The notes under the pieces were generated by a model. That model saw only the letters and a program-made list of their open reading frames with translations, did no database searches and was not told the origin of the DNA. DNA of 6,806 nucleotides from Microbacterium sp. GTDB lineage: Bacteria; Actinomycetota; Actinomycetes; Actinomycetales; Microbacteriaceae. Made by a program: the position numbers and the translations under genes. The stretch lies in NCBI GenBank assembly GCA_031286555.1, contig JAITUD010000229.1, forward strand, positions 1-6,806, in the 5' to 3' direction. Below, in pieces: positions 1-6,236 of this stretch; position 1 is the stretch's first letter, and the number at the start of each line of letters is the position of its first letter.

Positions 1-688
1 AAGGGGTCATAGTGTTTCTTCCGATCCTGCACTTATACACTTCGCAACCAATCTCTGCGGCGTACGAACGCAGCTTCGACTGCGTCTCAGCTTCAACTTT
101 CGAACCGAGGACCACGGACGTGACACAATGGCGCGGAATTGAAAGAAGCGCGGTTCCATCCACATGAATGAGGTCGGACGCATTGTTCAGCACGAGACGC
201 CTTTCCTTCTCGTACGACCAGCATGAGGCCTTTGTGAAGTATGCGGCGTTGTACACGATTTGCCGGAGAAAATAGATATCCCTAAATTTCTGGCGAAATT
301 GAGCCCGCGCGAGAGAGCGTGAAAGGTCCTCGTTGAGCGTGTCGCGATAGGCGACGTCCTGGATCACGCCGTTCTCGCCGAGTTCAGCACGTAGAGCTTC
401 CTCGTCTACCTCAATGACAAATCCCCTACCGTTCTGGCCGTAGTGAGCCCACATCGGAACGACATCCGGGCGACGTGAGAAGCACGTCGTAGGCATGTTC
501 TGTATCGCTCCGATTACTTCCTCATAGAAGGCGAGAGTCGCAGGAGGAGAATTATGGTCAACGGTGAGAAACAGCTCAAAAGGGTCGTTGAACTCGCTCG
601 GCATCGAGAACTTGAGGGTTGCTCCATCGTGCGAAATAGCTCTACCTGCAAGTTCAGGGGCGAAGTACTTGTATAGTTTGTCGACCAA
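1..688 (-). CDS. DUF2971 family protein, 3' end cut by window edge
   Basis: The minus strand is open from 688 to the window edge, giving 229 residues without a stop. I assign DUF2971 from FNDPFE (residues 33-38), CFS (69-71), MWAHYG (79-84), FVIEVD (90-95) and the pair K153 / WSYEKERR (157-164); this is the usual order in that family. The family has no established biochemical role that I can name and is common in accessory islands. The start is a TTG at 688-686 with AAAGGAAG about 5 nt upstream; an in-frame TAG at 715-713 rules out a longer protein with a normal start codon. DUF2971 proteins are usually somewhat longer than this, so only the C-terminal end should be missing. Base use differs from the rest of the window: 241-300 has only 25 G+C in 60, and codons ending in A or T are frequent. 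That points to horizontal transfer. No signal peptide or membrane segment is seen, so it is probably cytoplasmic. Confidence 0.85.
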   Translation of the reverse strand, partial: MVDKLYKYFAPELAGRAISHDGATLKFSMPSEFNDPFELFLTVDHNSPPATLAFYEEVIGAIQNMPTTCFSRRPDVVPMWAHYGQNGRGFVIEVDEEALRAELGENGVIQDVAYRDTLNEDLSRSLARAQFRQKFRDIYFLRQIVYNAAYFTKASCWSYEKERRLVLNNASDLIHVDGTALLSIPRHCVTSVVLGSKVEAETQSKLRSYAAEIGCEVYKCRIGRNTMTP

Positions 689-712
689 CGGACTTCCTTT
701 CGGGAACAGCGT

Positions 713-726
713 CTAATCTAGATTAG
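713..726. promoter_or_regulatory. 14-bp perfect palindrome upstream of the DUF2971 gene
   Basis: CTAATCTAGATTAG is its own reverse complement. It lies 24 nt upstream of the TTG start of the DUF2971 gene, at the step from low-GC to high-GC sequence, and contains both a CTAG and a -10-like TAATCT or TAGATT on the minus strand. It could be an operator overlapping the DUF2971 promoter or a scar at an insertion junction. I see no convincing -35 element at the right distance, so the promoter reading is weak. Confidence 0.35.
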
Positions 727-739
727 GCTCCGCCGCCGC

Positions 740-1180
740 GTGCAGGAGAATCTGCCGGATCTCCGCAGCGACAGGGCTCGAGTTCTGGAGCATGCGAGGT
801 TCGCCGCGGAGATGCACGACGTCGTAGGTCGTACTCTGACGGTGGTGATCGACGGTCAACAGCGCACATTGAGGGTGTCCTGCGACTCGGACCAGGCACG
901 CGACGATGCCCTGCACCACCCTGGACACGATCTGTTCGACGTCGAGGCCATGATTGAGGAGTTCCGCACCGCCGGGAATCTCGTGAGGCTCCGACGTACC
1001 GCGGCCCCGATCCACGCGGGCGTGCCGCTGCCCTGGCTATTCCCCGCATCCTCTTGGGGCGCTTGACCAACGTGCTGCGCGACACGAACGAAGGGCCCTC
1101 TGTCTCCTGGCAGATGGCGACGCTTGACGGGCGTGCGCAGGAAAGTCATCGCATGGTCAGAGGAAACGACCTGGCCCCGC
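740..1180 (+). pseudogene. Decayed sensor histidine kinase fragment (HisKA_3 / HATPase type)
   Basis: Starting at a GTG at 740 the plus strand reads a remnant of an actinobacterial two-component sensor kinase. It contains an H-box, RFAAEMHDVVGRTLTVVI, with the phospho-acceptor His at residue 26 (codon 815-817), then a VEAMIEEFRTAG stretch typical of the segment before the ATPase domain. The reading frame stops at 1066, but the frame beginning near 1045 continues the homology with RILLGRLTNVLRDTNEGPSVSW, matching the N-box region (family form: RIVQEALTNVLRHA). The switch sits at the CCCC run at 1042-1045 and requires two extra bases or one missing base. The spacing between H-box and ATPase segment is also too short, suggesting an internal deletion. 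The N-terminal sensor and membrane part, the G-boxes and any response regulator are absent. It is therefore a relic without expected kinase activity. The 3' limit given is approximate, because homology fades after about 1130. Confidence 0.7.
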
Positions 1181-1431
1181 AGGCGGATTTGGCGCTTCGC
1201 CGCACGGTGTGCCAACAGCCCGACAGAAAAGCCCTGGTGAGATCTTCGATCTCACCAGGGCTTCGTCGTTTCTCCGGACGGTTCCGCGAACCTCCAGGCA
1301 CTGCGCACCGCTCGCGTTTTCCCGCGCTTCGTGGTGGGCTGTTGCGACGCCGCATGCCGAAGGGCGATGCCCCACTACCGGCGACGTGACCGATCTTGGA
1401 ACCGTACGAGCCGGGAGAAGCAATATCCAGT
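1181..1431. other. Intergenic stretch without a recognisable gene
   Basis: Apart from the hairpin at 1229-1263 I recognise no gene here. Reading frames on both strands are open by virtue of GC content but show no family signature and no good ribosome-binding site. The stretch may hold further remnants of the decayed kinase region. It must contain the promoter of the sigma factor gene; a GGAAC typical of ECF -35 elements occurs at 1398-1402, but it sits too close to the start codon to be a convincing promoter. Confidence 0.5.
1229..1263. terminator. Perfect 16-bp hairpin, probable terminator
   Basis: The arms AAGCCCTGGTGAGATC (1229-1244) and GATCTCACCAGGGCTT (1248-1263) are exact reverse complements around the loop TTC. 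On the minus strand the hairpin is followed by TTTTCTGT, a reasonable intrinsic terminator tail. On the plus strand the tail is TTCGTCGTTT, which is weaker. It may once have ended the decayed kinase transcript, or may end a lost minus-strand gene. It lies 169 nt upstream of the sigma factor start and would insulate that gene from read-through. Confidence 0.7.
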
Positions 1432-2028
1432 GTGAGCGAAGACAGCGAGTGCATCCAGGCGTCCATGGGATCGCCTGCCCGATTCTCTGAGATCTTCGAA
1501 CGCCACGCGAAGGACGTGGAGGCGTTCATCTTGTCTCGGATTGGAGAGACTGCGAAAGACGATGTGTTGAGTGAGACCTTCCTGGTCGCATTTCGGCAGC
1601 GCGGGAAGTTCGACCTCACGGTCGATTCGGCGAAGCCGTGGCTGCTCGGGATAGCGACCCGGCTGATCCATCGACACCGCGCCCAGGAGTCAGCCCATTG
1701 GCGCCGGCTCATGGCTTCTGCGAGGGTCACGGAGTTCATCGCGCCGAACGAAGAGGCGAGGGCCTCTGAGCGAGCCGATGCGGTTGCCGCGATTCGCGCT
1801 CTGGGCCCGCAGATCGCCGCGCTCTCCCGACGTGACCGCGACACGCTGCTGCTGTATGCGTGGGGCGACCTGACCTATGAGCAGGTCGCCGCGGCACTGA
1901 AGGTGCCCGTGGGCACGGTTCGATCGCGGCTCAGTCGGATCCGTGCTCGATTGTCTGCGCCGCCAGTGGCGGCGTCGGCAGCGAGGTCTTCAACCGAGAA
2001 TGGAGGAGCAATCGTATGGACAGCATGA
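1432..2028 (+). CDS. ECF-type (sigma-70 family) RNA polymerase sigma factor
   Basis: The protein has 198 residues from the GTG at 1432. It has sigma-70 region 2 at about residues 17-85 (IFERHAKDVEAFILSRIG, DDVLSETFLVAFRQR, KPWLLGIATRLIHRHR) and region 4 at about 122-174, including the recognition helix-turn-helix LTYEQVAAALKVPVGTVRSRL. Regions 1 and 3 are missing, as expected for ECF or ECF-like factors, and the length is normal. It would direct RNA polymerase to a small set of promoters. GTG 1432 was chosen because GGGAGAAG lies 11 nt upstream; ATG 1465 and TTG 1396 are also in frame but less well supported. The end overlaps the start of the next gene by 13 nt, which predicts translational coupling. 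In such pairs the downstream membrane protein may control the sigma factor or be its partner. The signal is not identifiable from sequence. Confidence 0.9.
   Translation: MSEDSECIQASMGSPARFSEIFERHAKDVEAFILSRIGETAKDDVLSETFLVAFRQRGKFDLTVDSAKPWLLGIATRLIHRHRAQESAHWRRLMASARVTEFIAPNEEARASERADAVAAIRALGPQIAALSRRDRDTLLLYAWGDLTYEQVAAALKVPVGTVRSRLSRIRARLSAPPVAASAARSSTENGGAIVWTA
2002..2008 (+). promoter_or_regulatory. Ribosome-binding site of the downstream membrane protein gene
   Basis: GGAGGAG lies 7 nt before ATG 2016, inside the end of the sigma factor gene. This spacing favours ATG 2016 over the in-frame ATG at 2025, which would be 16 nt away, and so fixes the 13-nt overlap of the two genes. Confidence 0.75.
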
Positions 2029-3101
2029 ACAAGGTACGTGAGATGCGTCAGCCCGGTGCCAGTGACCTGTCGGTGGCGCGGGCGTCGCTGGAGGCCGCGA
2101 TCGCTTCGGGCGGGGGAGACCGCCGTCGTTCCTCGCGAGGAATGGTGATCGGTGGTGGCGTCCTGGCGGCGGGCCTCGTCGTGGCGGGAACACTGGTCGG
2201 AGGGTTGCAGCCGCAGGCGGCCAGCGCACAGGAGGTCCTCGAGAACGCGGCCGCGCTGCAGGTCGAGCTCTACGACACCTCCCTCGAAGAGGGGCAGTTC
2301 CTGCGCACGAAGATCGTGCGCGAGAGCATCAGCTACCTCAACGAGGGGTGGCAGACCGGTGTCGAGCCGTTCTCAGCGGTCCCGGTCCACCCGGTCGCTG
2401 CCGTGCTGACCGGCTCCACGGACGTCTCCTACCGTTCGGCCGATCGATCGGCTGATGTCACTCAGGACACGAGCGGCTACTACGGGATCCAGGCCTACGG
2501 TGACACCTCGGCGGCAGAGGCCGCCTGGGCCGAGTACTACGTCCCGAGCGGTGCGGCGAAGATCGGCGAGCAGGCTCCGGGCGAGGTCTGGCGGACGGCA
2601 GGTCGCGCCCCTGGTTCGCGGTTCCTCGAAGGGAAGCTGCAGGGCAGGATTCCCGAGGATCCGCAGGCATTCCTCGATGCGTGGATCGCAGGCGCCGACG
2701 GTGACGCGGCCGCCCGTGAACCTGCCCTCGATCAGCTCTGGCGCGTGGTGGGGGATGCGGACTTCGCGAACGCGTCCGGTCGGGAACGAGCAACTGTGCT
2801 GAGGGCCCTGGCGTTGACTGATGGAGCGGAGGTCGTATCGACCGATGGTGGTCTCTCCGTCGTGCAGTACAAGGGCGAATGGGGCACCTACCGGCTGACC
2901 GTCGACACGGCGAAGGGGCAGATCGTCGCGGTGCAGAGTGAGATTCATCGCGGTGCCGTCTATGTCGGCGGCGGCAACAAGGAGCGCCTCGTCGACTTCG
3001 AGGCTCCGGCGTTCGTCCCTGACGGAACCTTCTCCAGCACGGAGAAGATCACCGTGGACGTCGTGGACTCTGTTCCGCAGGCTGACACCTTCGACGACTG
3101 A
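2016..3101 (+). CDS. CU044_5270-type membrane-anchored protein paired with the sigma factor
   Basis: The protein has 361 residues. Residues 1-42 are a short cytoplasmic part ending in a basic stretch (DRRRSSRG), 43-64 form one hydrophobic segment (VIGGGVLAAGLVVAGTLVGG), and the rest is a soluble, presumably extracytoplasmic domain beginning AQEVLENAAAL. This plan, together with position directly after an ECF-like sigma gene, matches actinobacterial proteins named the CU044_5270 family. Their function is unknown; they are often assumed to act as anti-sigma or sensor partners. I see no zinc-finger anti-sigma motif (HxxxCxxC), and the protein has no cysteine, so a ZAS-type mechanism is excluded. 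The large outer domain suggests sensing of an envelope condition or ligand, but that is inference. The overlap with the sigma gene implies co-expression. No truncation or frameshift is seen. The family name is from recognition of layout and needs a profile search. Confidence 0.65.
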   Translation: MDSMNKVREMRQPGASDLSVARASLEAAIASGGGDRRRSSRGMVIGGGVLAAGLVVAGTLVGGLQPQAASAQEVLENAAALQVELYDTSLEEGQFLRTKIVRESISYLNEGWQTGVEPFSAVPVHPVAAVLTGSTDVSYRSADRSADVTQDTSGYYGIQAYGDTSAAEAAWAEYYVPSGAAKIGEQAPGEVWRTAGRAPGSRFLEGKLQGRIPEDPQAFLDAWIAGADGDAAAREPALDQLWRVVGDADFANASGRERATVLRALALTDGAEVVSTDGGLSVVQYKGEWGTYRLTVDTAKGQIVAVQSEIHRGAVYVGGGNKERLVDFEAPAFVPDGTFSSTEKITVDVVDSVPQADTFDD

Positions 3102-3130
3102 CGACGAGCCACGTCACCAGTCTGCGACGG

Positions 3131-3168
3131 GGAGGGCCCGGAAGCTCGCAAGAGCTCCCGGGCCCTCC
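3131..3168. terminator. Long GC-rich hairpin between convergent genes, likely bidirectional terminator
   Basis: The arms 3131-3147 (GGAGGGCCCGGAAGCTC) and 3152-3168 (GAGCTCCCGGGCCCTCC) pair over 17 positions with one A/C mismatch, closed by the loop GCAA, a stable GNRA tetraloop. It sits 29 nt after the stop of the plus-strand membrane protein gene and 13 nt after the stop of the minus-strand ABC-F gene, so it probably ends both transcripts. There is no T-tract on either side, which is common for actinobacterial terminators. Confidence 0.75.
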
Positions 3169-3181
3169 GCCTCGTCGGCGA

Positions 3182-4795
3182 TCAGACGCCGAAGTCGAGT
3201 TCGCGGCGCTGATGCATCCTGCCGGCTTCGTCGAGTTCGATGACGATGCCGACGCCGATCCGCTTCAGGAACGCGAAATCGTGGCTGACGACGAGCAGTG
3301 CACCGCGGTACGAGTCGAGGGCTTCAGCCAGCTGTTCGACGCTGGCGATGTCGAGGTTGTTGGTCGGTTCGTCCAGGACGAGCAACTGGGCCGGAGGCTC
3401 TGCGAGGAGCAGCCGTGCGAGCGACACCCGGAAGCGCTCACCGCCGGAGAGCGTGCGCACCGGGCGATCGACGCTGTCACCGCGCAGGAGCAGGCGGGCG
3501 AGCTGGTTGCGGATCGTGCCGGCAGGGGTCTCCGGCGCGGCGGCCTGCACGTTCTCCATCGCACTGATGTCGTCATCGAGTGCGTCGAGGCGCTGCGGCA
3601 GCAGGCCGACGAGTTCCGTCATCAACCGGCCGCGGGGGCGTCCGGCAGACGGCTCGGTTCCCTGGACGAGCTGATTGATCAGAGTCGACTTCCCGACGCC
3701 GTTCGCACCCACGAGCGCGACGCGCTCCGGCCCCTGGATCACGATCCTCCGGTCTTCGTCCTCGAGTTCCGCCAGGCGTCGACCTCGGGGCACGTCGGGA
3801 TCCGGCAGCACGAGGTGAATGTGCTCCTCGCCACGGACCCGCGCGTCGGCTGCATCGACTGCGGCCTGCGCTGTCTGCACCTTCTCATCGAGCGTGGTGC
3901 GCAGCGATCCCGCGGACGCCTGCGCCCTGCTGGCCCGGTTCCCCGCGAGGATCTTCGGGATCCCACCATCCTTCTGGGTCTTCTTCCCCGTTCGCTCCCG
4001 GCGTGCCAGCTTCGTCTCCGCCTCGACGCGCTGCTTCTTCTCCGCCTTCAGTGTCTGCTGCGCGGAGCGCGCGGCCTGTACCGCGGCAGCCTGCGCCTGC
4101 TCCTGGTGCTCCTTCCACGTGCTGTACGGCCCGCCGAATGTCTCCAGCCTCCCGCCGTACAGCTCCGTGGTGTGATCCATGTGCTCCAGAAGCTCCAGGT
4201 CGTGGCTGACGACGACGAGAGTGCCCGGCCATTGATCGACGAACTCGGCGAGCTTCGACCGCGTCACGCGGTCGAGGTTGTTCGTGGGCTCGTCGAGCAG
4301 GGTGATCGGGGTGCGGCGGATGCGCAGTCCGGTGATCGCGATGAGCATGCTCTCGCCTCCGGAGAGCTCCGCGACCCGGCGATCGAGGTCGCCGGAGGTG
4401 AAGCCGATCTGATGAAGGGCTTCGTCTGCGCGGGACTCGATGTCCCAATCGTCGCCGATCACGTCGAAGTGATGTTGGTCGACGTCGCCGGTCTCGATCG
4501 CTCTCATCGCGTCGAGGATCGGCTGGATGCCGAGCAGCTCGGCGATCCTGGTGTCGTGCCGCAGCGTGAGCGTCTGCGGAAGGTACCCGACTTCGCCGCC
4601 GATGTCGACACGGCCCGAGGTCGGTCGCAGCTCGCCCGCGAGGAGGCGGAGCAGCGTGGACTTGCCCGCGCCGTTCCGGCCGATCAGTCCTGTGCGGCCG
4701 GCGCTGAGGGTACCGTTGACCCTGTCGAGCGCGACGGTGCCATCCGGCCATTCGAAGGTCAGATCACGTAGCGTGATGGCGGAATTCATGGACAT
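3182..4795 (-). CDS. ABC-F family ATPase, probable ribosome-protection protein
   Basis: The protein has 537 residues with two ABC ATPase domains and no membrane segment, the ABC-F plan. Domain 1 has Walker A GRNGAGKST (39-47), signature LSGGE (144-148) and Walker B LLDEPTNNLD with Glu169. Domain 2 has Walker A GANGVGKST (363-371), LSGGE (449-453) and Walker B LLVLDEPTNNLD with Glu476. Both sites look catalytically complete. The linker (about 226-345) is charged and partly coiled-coil; it is the part that reaches towards P-site tRNA and the peptidyl transferase centre in this family. ABC-F proteins either regulate translation (EttA type) or displace antibiotics from the 50S (Msr, Vga, Lsa, TlrC type). 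Being third in an operon with a Cfr-like methylase and a bL32 paralogue, the resistance role is favoured, but the subclass is not certain. ATG 4795 and ATG 4789 are both possible starts; the purine-rich AGAAGAGAAGAG upstream is a weak site. A gap of 26 nt to the methylase stop implies co-transcription. Confidence 0.9.
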   Translation of the reverse strand: MSMNSAITLRDLTFEWPDGTVALDRVNGTLSAGRTGLIGRNGAGKSTLLRLLAGELRPTSGRVDIGGEVGYLPQTLTLRHDTRIAELLGIQPILDAMRAIETGDVDQHHFDVIGDDWDIESRADEALHQIGFTSGDLDRRVAELSGGESMLIAITGLRIRRTPITLLDEPTNNLDRVTRSKLAEFVDQWPGTLVVVSHDLELLEHMDHTTELYGGRLETFGGPYSTWKEHQEQAQAAAVQAARSAQQTLKAEKKQRVEAETKLARRERTGKKTQKDGGIPKILAGNRASRAQASAGSLRTTLDEKVQTAQAAVDAADARVRGEEHIHLVLPDPDVPRGRRLAELEDEDRRIVIQGPERVALVGANGVGKSTLINQLVQGTEPSAGRPRGRLMTELVGLLPQRLDALDDDISAMENVQAAAPETPAGTIRNQLARLLLRGDSVDRPVRTLSGGERFRVSLARLLLAEPPAQLLVLDEPTNNLDIASVEQLAEALDSYRGALLVVSHDFAFLKRIGVGIVIELDEAGRMHQRRELDFGV

Positions 4796-4821
4796 TGCTG
4801 TTTATCTCTTCTCTTCTGTCG

Positions 4822-5940
4822 TCATCCGCCCGTGGGCGCGACGGGAATCAGTTCTGCGCCGGCGGGCATGGTGCCTCGCGGCGGCGGGGAAAGGTACCTC
4901 GCGTGCAGTTGGCCGCAGGCTGCGTCGATGGACGTGCCGAACTGGCGTCGCCTCGTCGCGTGGATGCCGCGCGCAGTGAGTTCGCGCACGAACTCGTCGA
5001 CGCGCTTCGAGGCGGGCGCGCGATAGTCCGGGTGCGCGCCCGCGGCCTCGTTGTATCGGATGACGCTGACATGGAACAGCTCGGCTCGGGAGCGCTCCAA
5101 GATCAGCGCAGCAAGTGCCGAGAGATGCTCGTCGCTGTCATTGACATCCGCGATGAGCAGATACGCGAGGAACACCTTCCTGCGCCTCGTCTCGGCATGC
5201 CGGTCGAGAATCTCCAGGCTCTGTTCGAGCGGGAATCTCTCCTCGAGGGGGATGATCCCTGCTCGTTCCGTTGGAAACGGCGAATGCACCGAGAGCGTGA
5301 CGCCCACCTGCGGATGCTCGTTCACGAGACGTTCCAGGTTCGGCGCGAAGCCGACAGTGGAGACGGTGATGCGGCGCGCTGACATCCCGGCATACGCCGG
5401 ATCCGTCAGAAGGGTCAATGCGTCGAACACGTGCGGGTTCGCGAGCGCCTCACCCATGCCCATGAACGCGACGCTCGTGGGTCTCGGCTGCCCTGCCCTT
5501 GTCCAGCGAGGGTGCATGACCTGCGCCGCGATCGCGTCCGCCGGGAGGTTGCGGATCAGCCCGACTGCACCGGTGGCGCAGAAGGTGCACCCCAGACCGC
5601 AGCCGGCCTGTGAGGAGATGCACATCGAATCCCACCCGGCACGGTAGTGCGAGACGACTGTCTCGATGCGTGCCCCGCTGTCCGAGGCGAACAGCACCTT
5701 CTCGACCTGTTCATCGCGCTGCACGTCGAGCGCCGTGAGCGGATGCAGTTGCGGACCGAAACGCTCAGCGAGATCGGCGCGGAGTCGTACTGGAAGAGCG
5801 TGGCCGTCGTCGAAAGTCACCGCCGAGGAAGCCTGCCATGCCGCGATGATCTGGCGGAAGCGGAAGGCCGGCTCGCCGGCCAGCGCGAGGTGATCACGGA
5901 TACGCATCCAGCGGCTTCTCGTGGTCAGAGCGGTGCTCAC
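4822..5940 (-). CDS. Cfr-like radical SAM 23S rRNA (adenine-2503) methyltransferase
   Basis: The protein has 372 residues. The radical-SAM cluster motif CGLGCTFC gives Cys114, Cys118 and Cys121; Cys107 (AGWDSMCISSQ) and Cys342 (IDAACGQL) correspond to the catalytic pair C105/C338 of staphylococcal Cfr as I recall its numbering. Several positions follow Cfr rather than housekeeping RlmN: AGW.S.CISSQ where RlmN has R.TLC.SSQ, GMGEALAN (161-168) where RlmN has GEPL.N, HSP (219-221) where RlmN has HA, and DAACGQL near the end. The family methylates A2503 in the peptidyl transferase centre: RlmN at C2, Cfr at C8 (and C2). C8 methylation gives resistance to phenicols, lincosamides, oxazolidinones, pleuromutilins and streptogramin A. 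The chain is about 20 residues longer than Cfr, with a proline-rich tail from 351. The GTG start at 5940 overlaps the bL32 stop by 4 nt (GTGA), so it is translationally coupled. C8 specificity is inferred. Confidence 0.88.
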   Translation of the reverse strand: MSTALTTRSRWMRIRDHLALAGEPAFRFRQIIAAWQASSAVTFDDGHALPVRLRADLAERFGPQLHPLTALDVQRDEQVEKVLFASDSGARIETVVSHYRAGWDSMCISSQAGCGLGCTFCATGAVGLIRNLPADAIAAQVMHPRWTRAGQPRPTSVAFMGMGEALANPHVFDALTLLTDPAYAGMSARRITVSTVGFAPNLERLVNEHPQVGVTLSVHSPFPTERAGIIPLEERFPLEQSLEILDRHAETRRRKVFLAYLLIADVNDSDEHLSALAALILERSRAELFHVSVIRYNEAAGAHPDYRAPASKRVDEFVRELTARGIHATRRRQFGTSIDAACGQLHARYLSPPPRGTMPAGAELIPVAPTGG

Positions 5941-6122
5941 GCGTCACCGCCACGCGGCGGGAGGACCTCGCGGCCCCGGTAGAACCCGCAGTGTGCGCAG
6001 GCGCGGTGCGGTGGGGTGGGCTTCCCGCACAGGGGATTGGTGCAGGTGGTGAGGGCCGGAGCGCTGGCTTTCCAGTGCGCGCGGCGGTGACGGGTGCGAG
6101 TACGCGGTGTTTGGTGCTGCAT
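5937..6122 (-). CDS. rpmF: Ribosomal protein bL32 paralogue (zinc-ribbon form)
   Basis: The 61-residue protein carries the bL32 core: TRHRRAHWKASAPAL (10-24), PHRACAHCG (38-46) and YRGREVL (48-54). Four cysteines (27, 32, 42, 45) make it a zinc-binding type. Two points differ from the actinobacterial main form (MAVPKRKMSRSNTRHRR...): the N-terminus is shorter and lacks the VPKRK stretch, and the first knuckle is C-X4-C (CTNPLC) rather than the usual C-X2-C. It also has a short PPRGGDA tail. bL32 is a 50S protein near the tunnel region. Its place as first gene before a Cfr-like methylase and an ABC-F protein, with a 4-nt overlap to the methylase, suggests an alternative bL32 for modified ribosomes rather than the only genomic copy. 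ATG 6122 was chosen from homology; the frame is open further upstream, and the ribosome-binding site (GAAAGA) is weak. No AT-rich Zur-like box is seen upstream. Confidence 0.85.
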   Translation of the reverse strand: MQHQTPRTRTRHRRAHWKASAPALTTCTNPLCGKPTPPHRACAHCGFYRGREVLPPRGGDA

Positions 6123-6200
6123 GGTGACGTCTTTCGTGAGGAGGTTGCAGAGGCCAGCGAAACTGGCAGGACAACCGACCACGGGCCGTGCGTGGACGAA

Positions 6201-6212
6201 GCGACATGTCGC
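6201..6212. repeat. 12-bp perfect palindrome in the operon leader
   Basis: GCGACATGTCGC is its own reverse complement. It lies 79 nt upstream of the bL32 start and includes an ATG on the minus strand at 6207-6205. It could be a repressor operator or, in RNA, a 4-bp stem with the loop CAUG. In GC-rich DNA a 12-bp palindrome can also arise by chance. Confidence 0.35.
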
Positions 6213-6236
6213 CCCGTAGGGCAGCGCAGAACGTCG

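Noticed and set aside
1229..1263. tRNA or CRISPR-repeat remnant
   Set aside because: It is one continuous 16-bp stem with a 3-nt loop, with no cloverleaf arms and no repeated units nearby.
1146..1844. 232-codon open frame on the minus strand
   Set aside because: It is mostly antisense to the sigma factor gene and crosses the terminator-like hairpin; no family signature or ribosome-binding site.
2373..2948. 191-codon open frame on the minus strand
   Set aside because: Antisense to the membrane protein gene, with low-complexity basic composition and no recognisable domain.
3212..4771. 519-codon open frame on the plus strand
   Set aside because: It lies opposite the ABC-F gene, whose motifs are complete; the antisense product is Arg/Leu-rich with no domain, a usual effect of high GC.
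4822..5940. Housekeeping RlmN
   Set aside because: The residues around the first cysteine, GEALAN and HSP follow Cfr. The operon with ABC-F and bL32 also differs from usual rlmN contexts. RlmN cannot be fully excluded without phylogeny.
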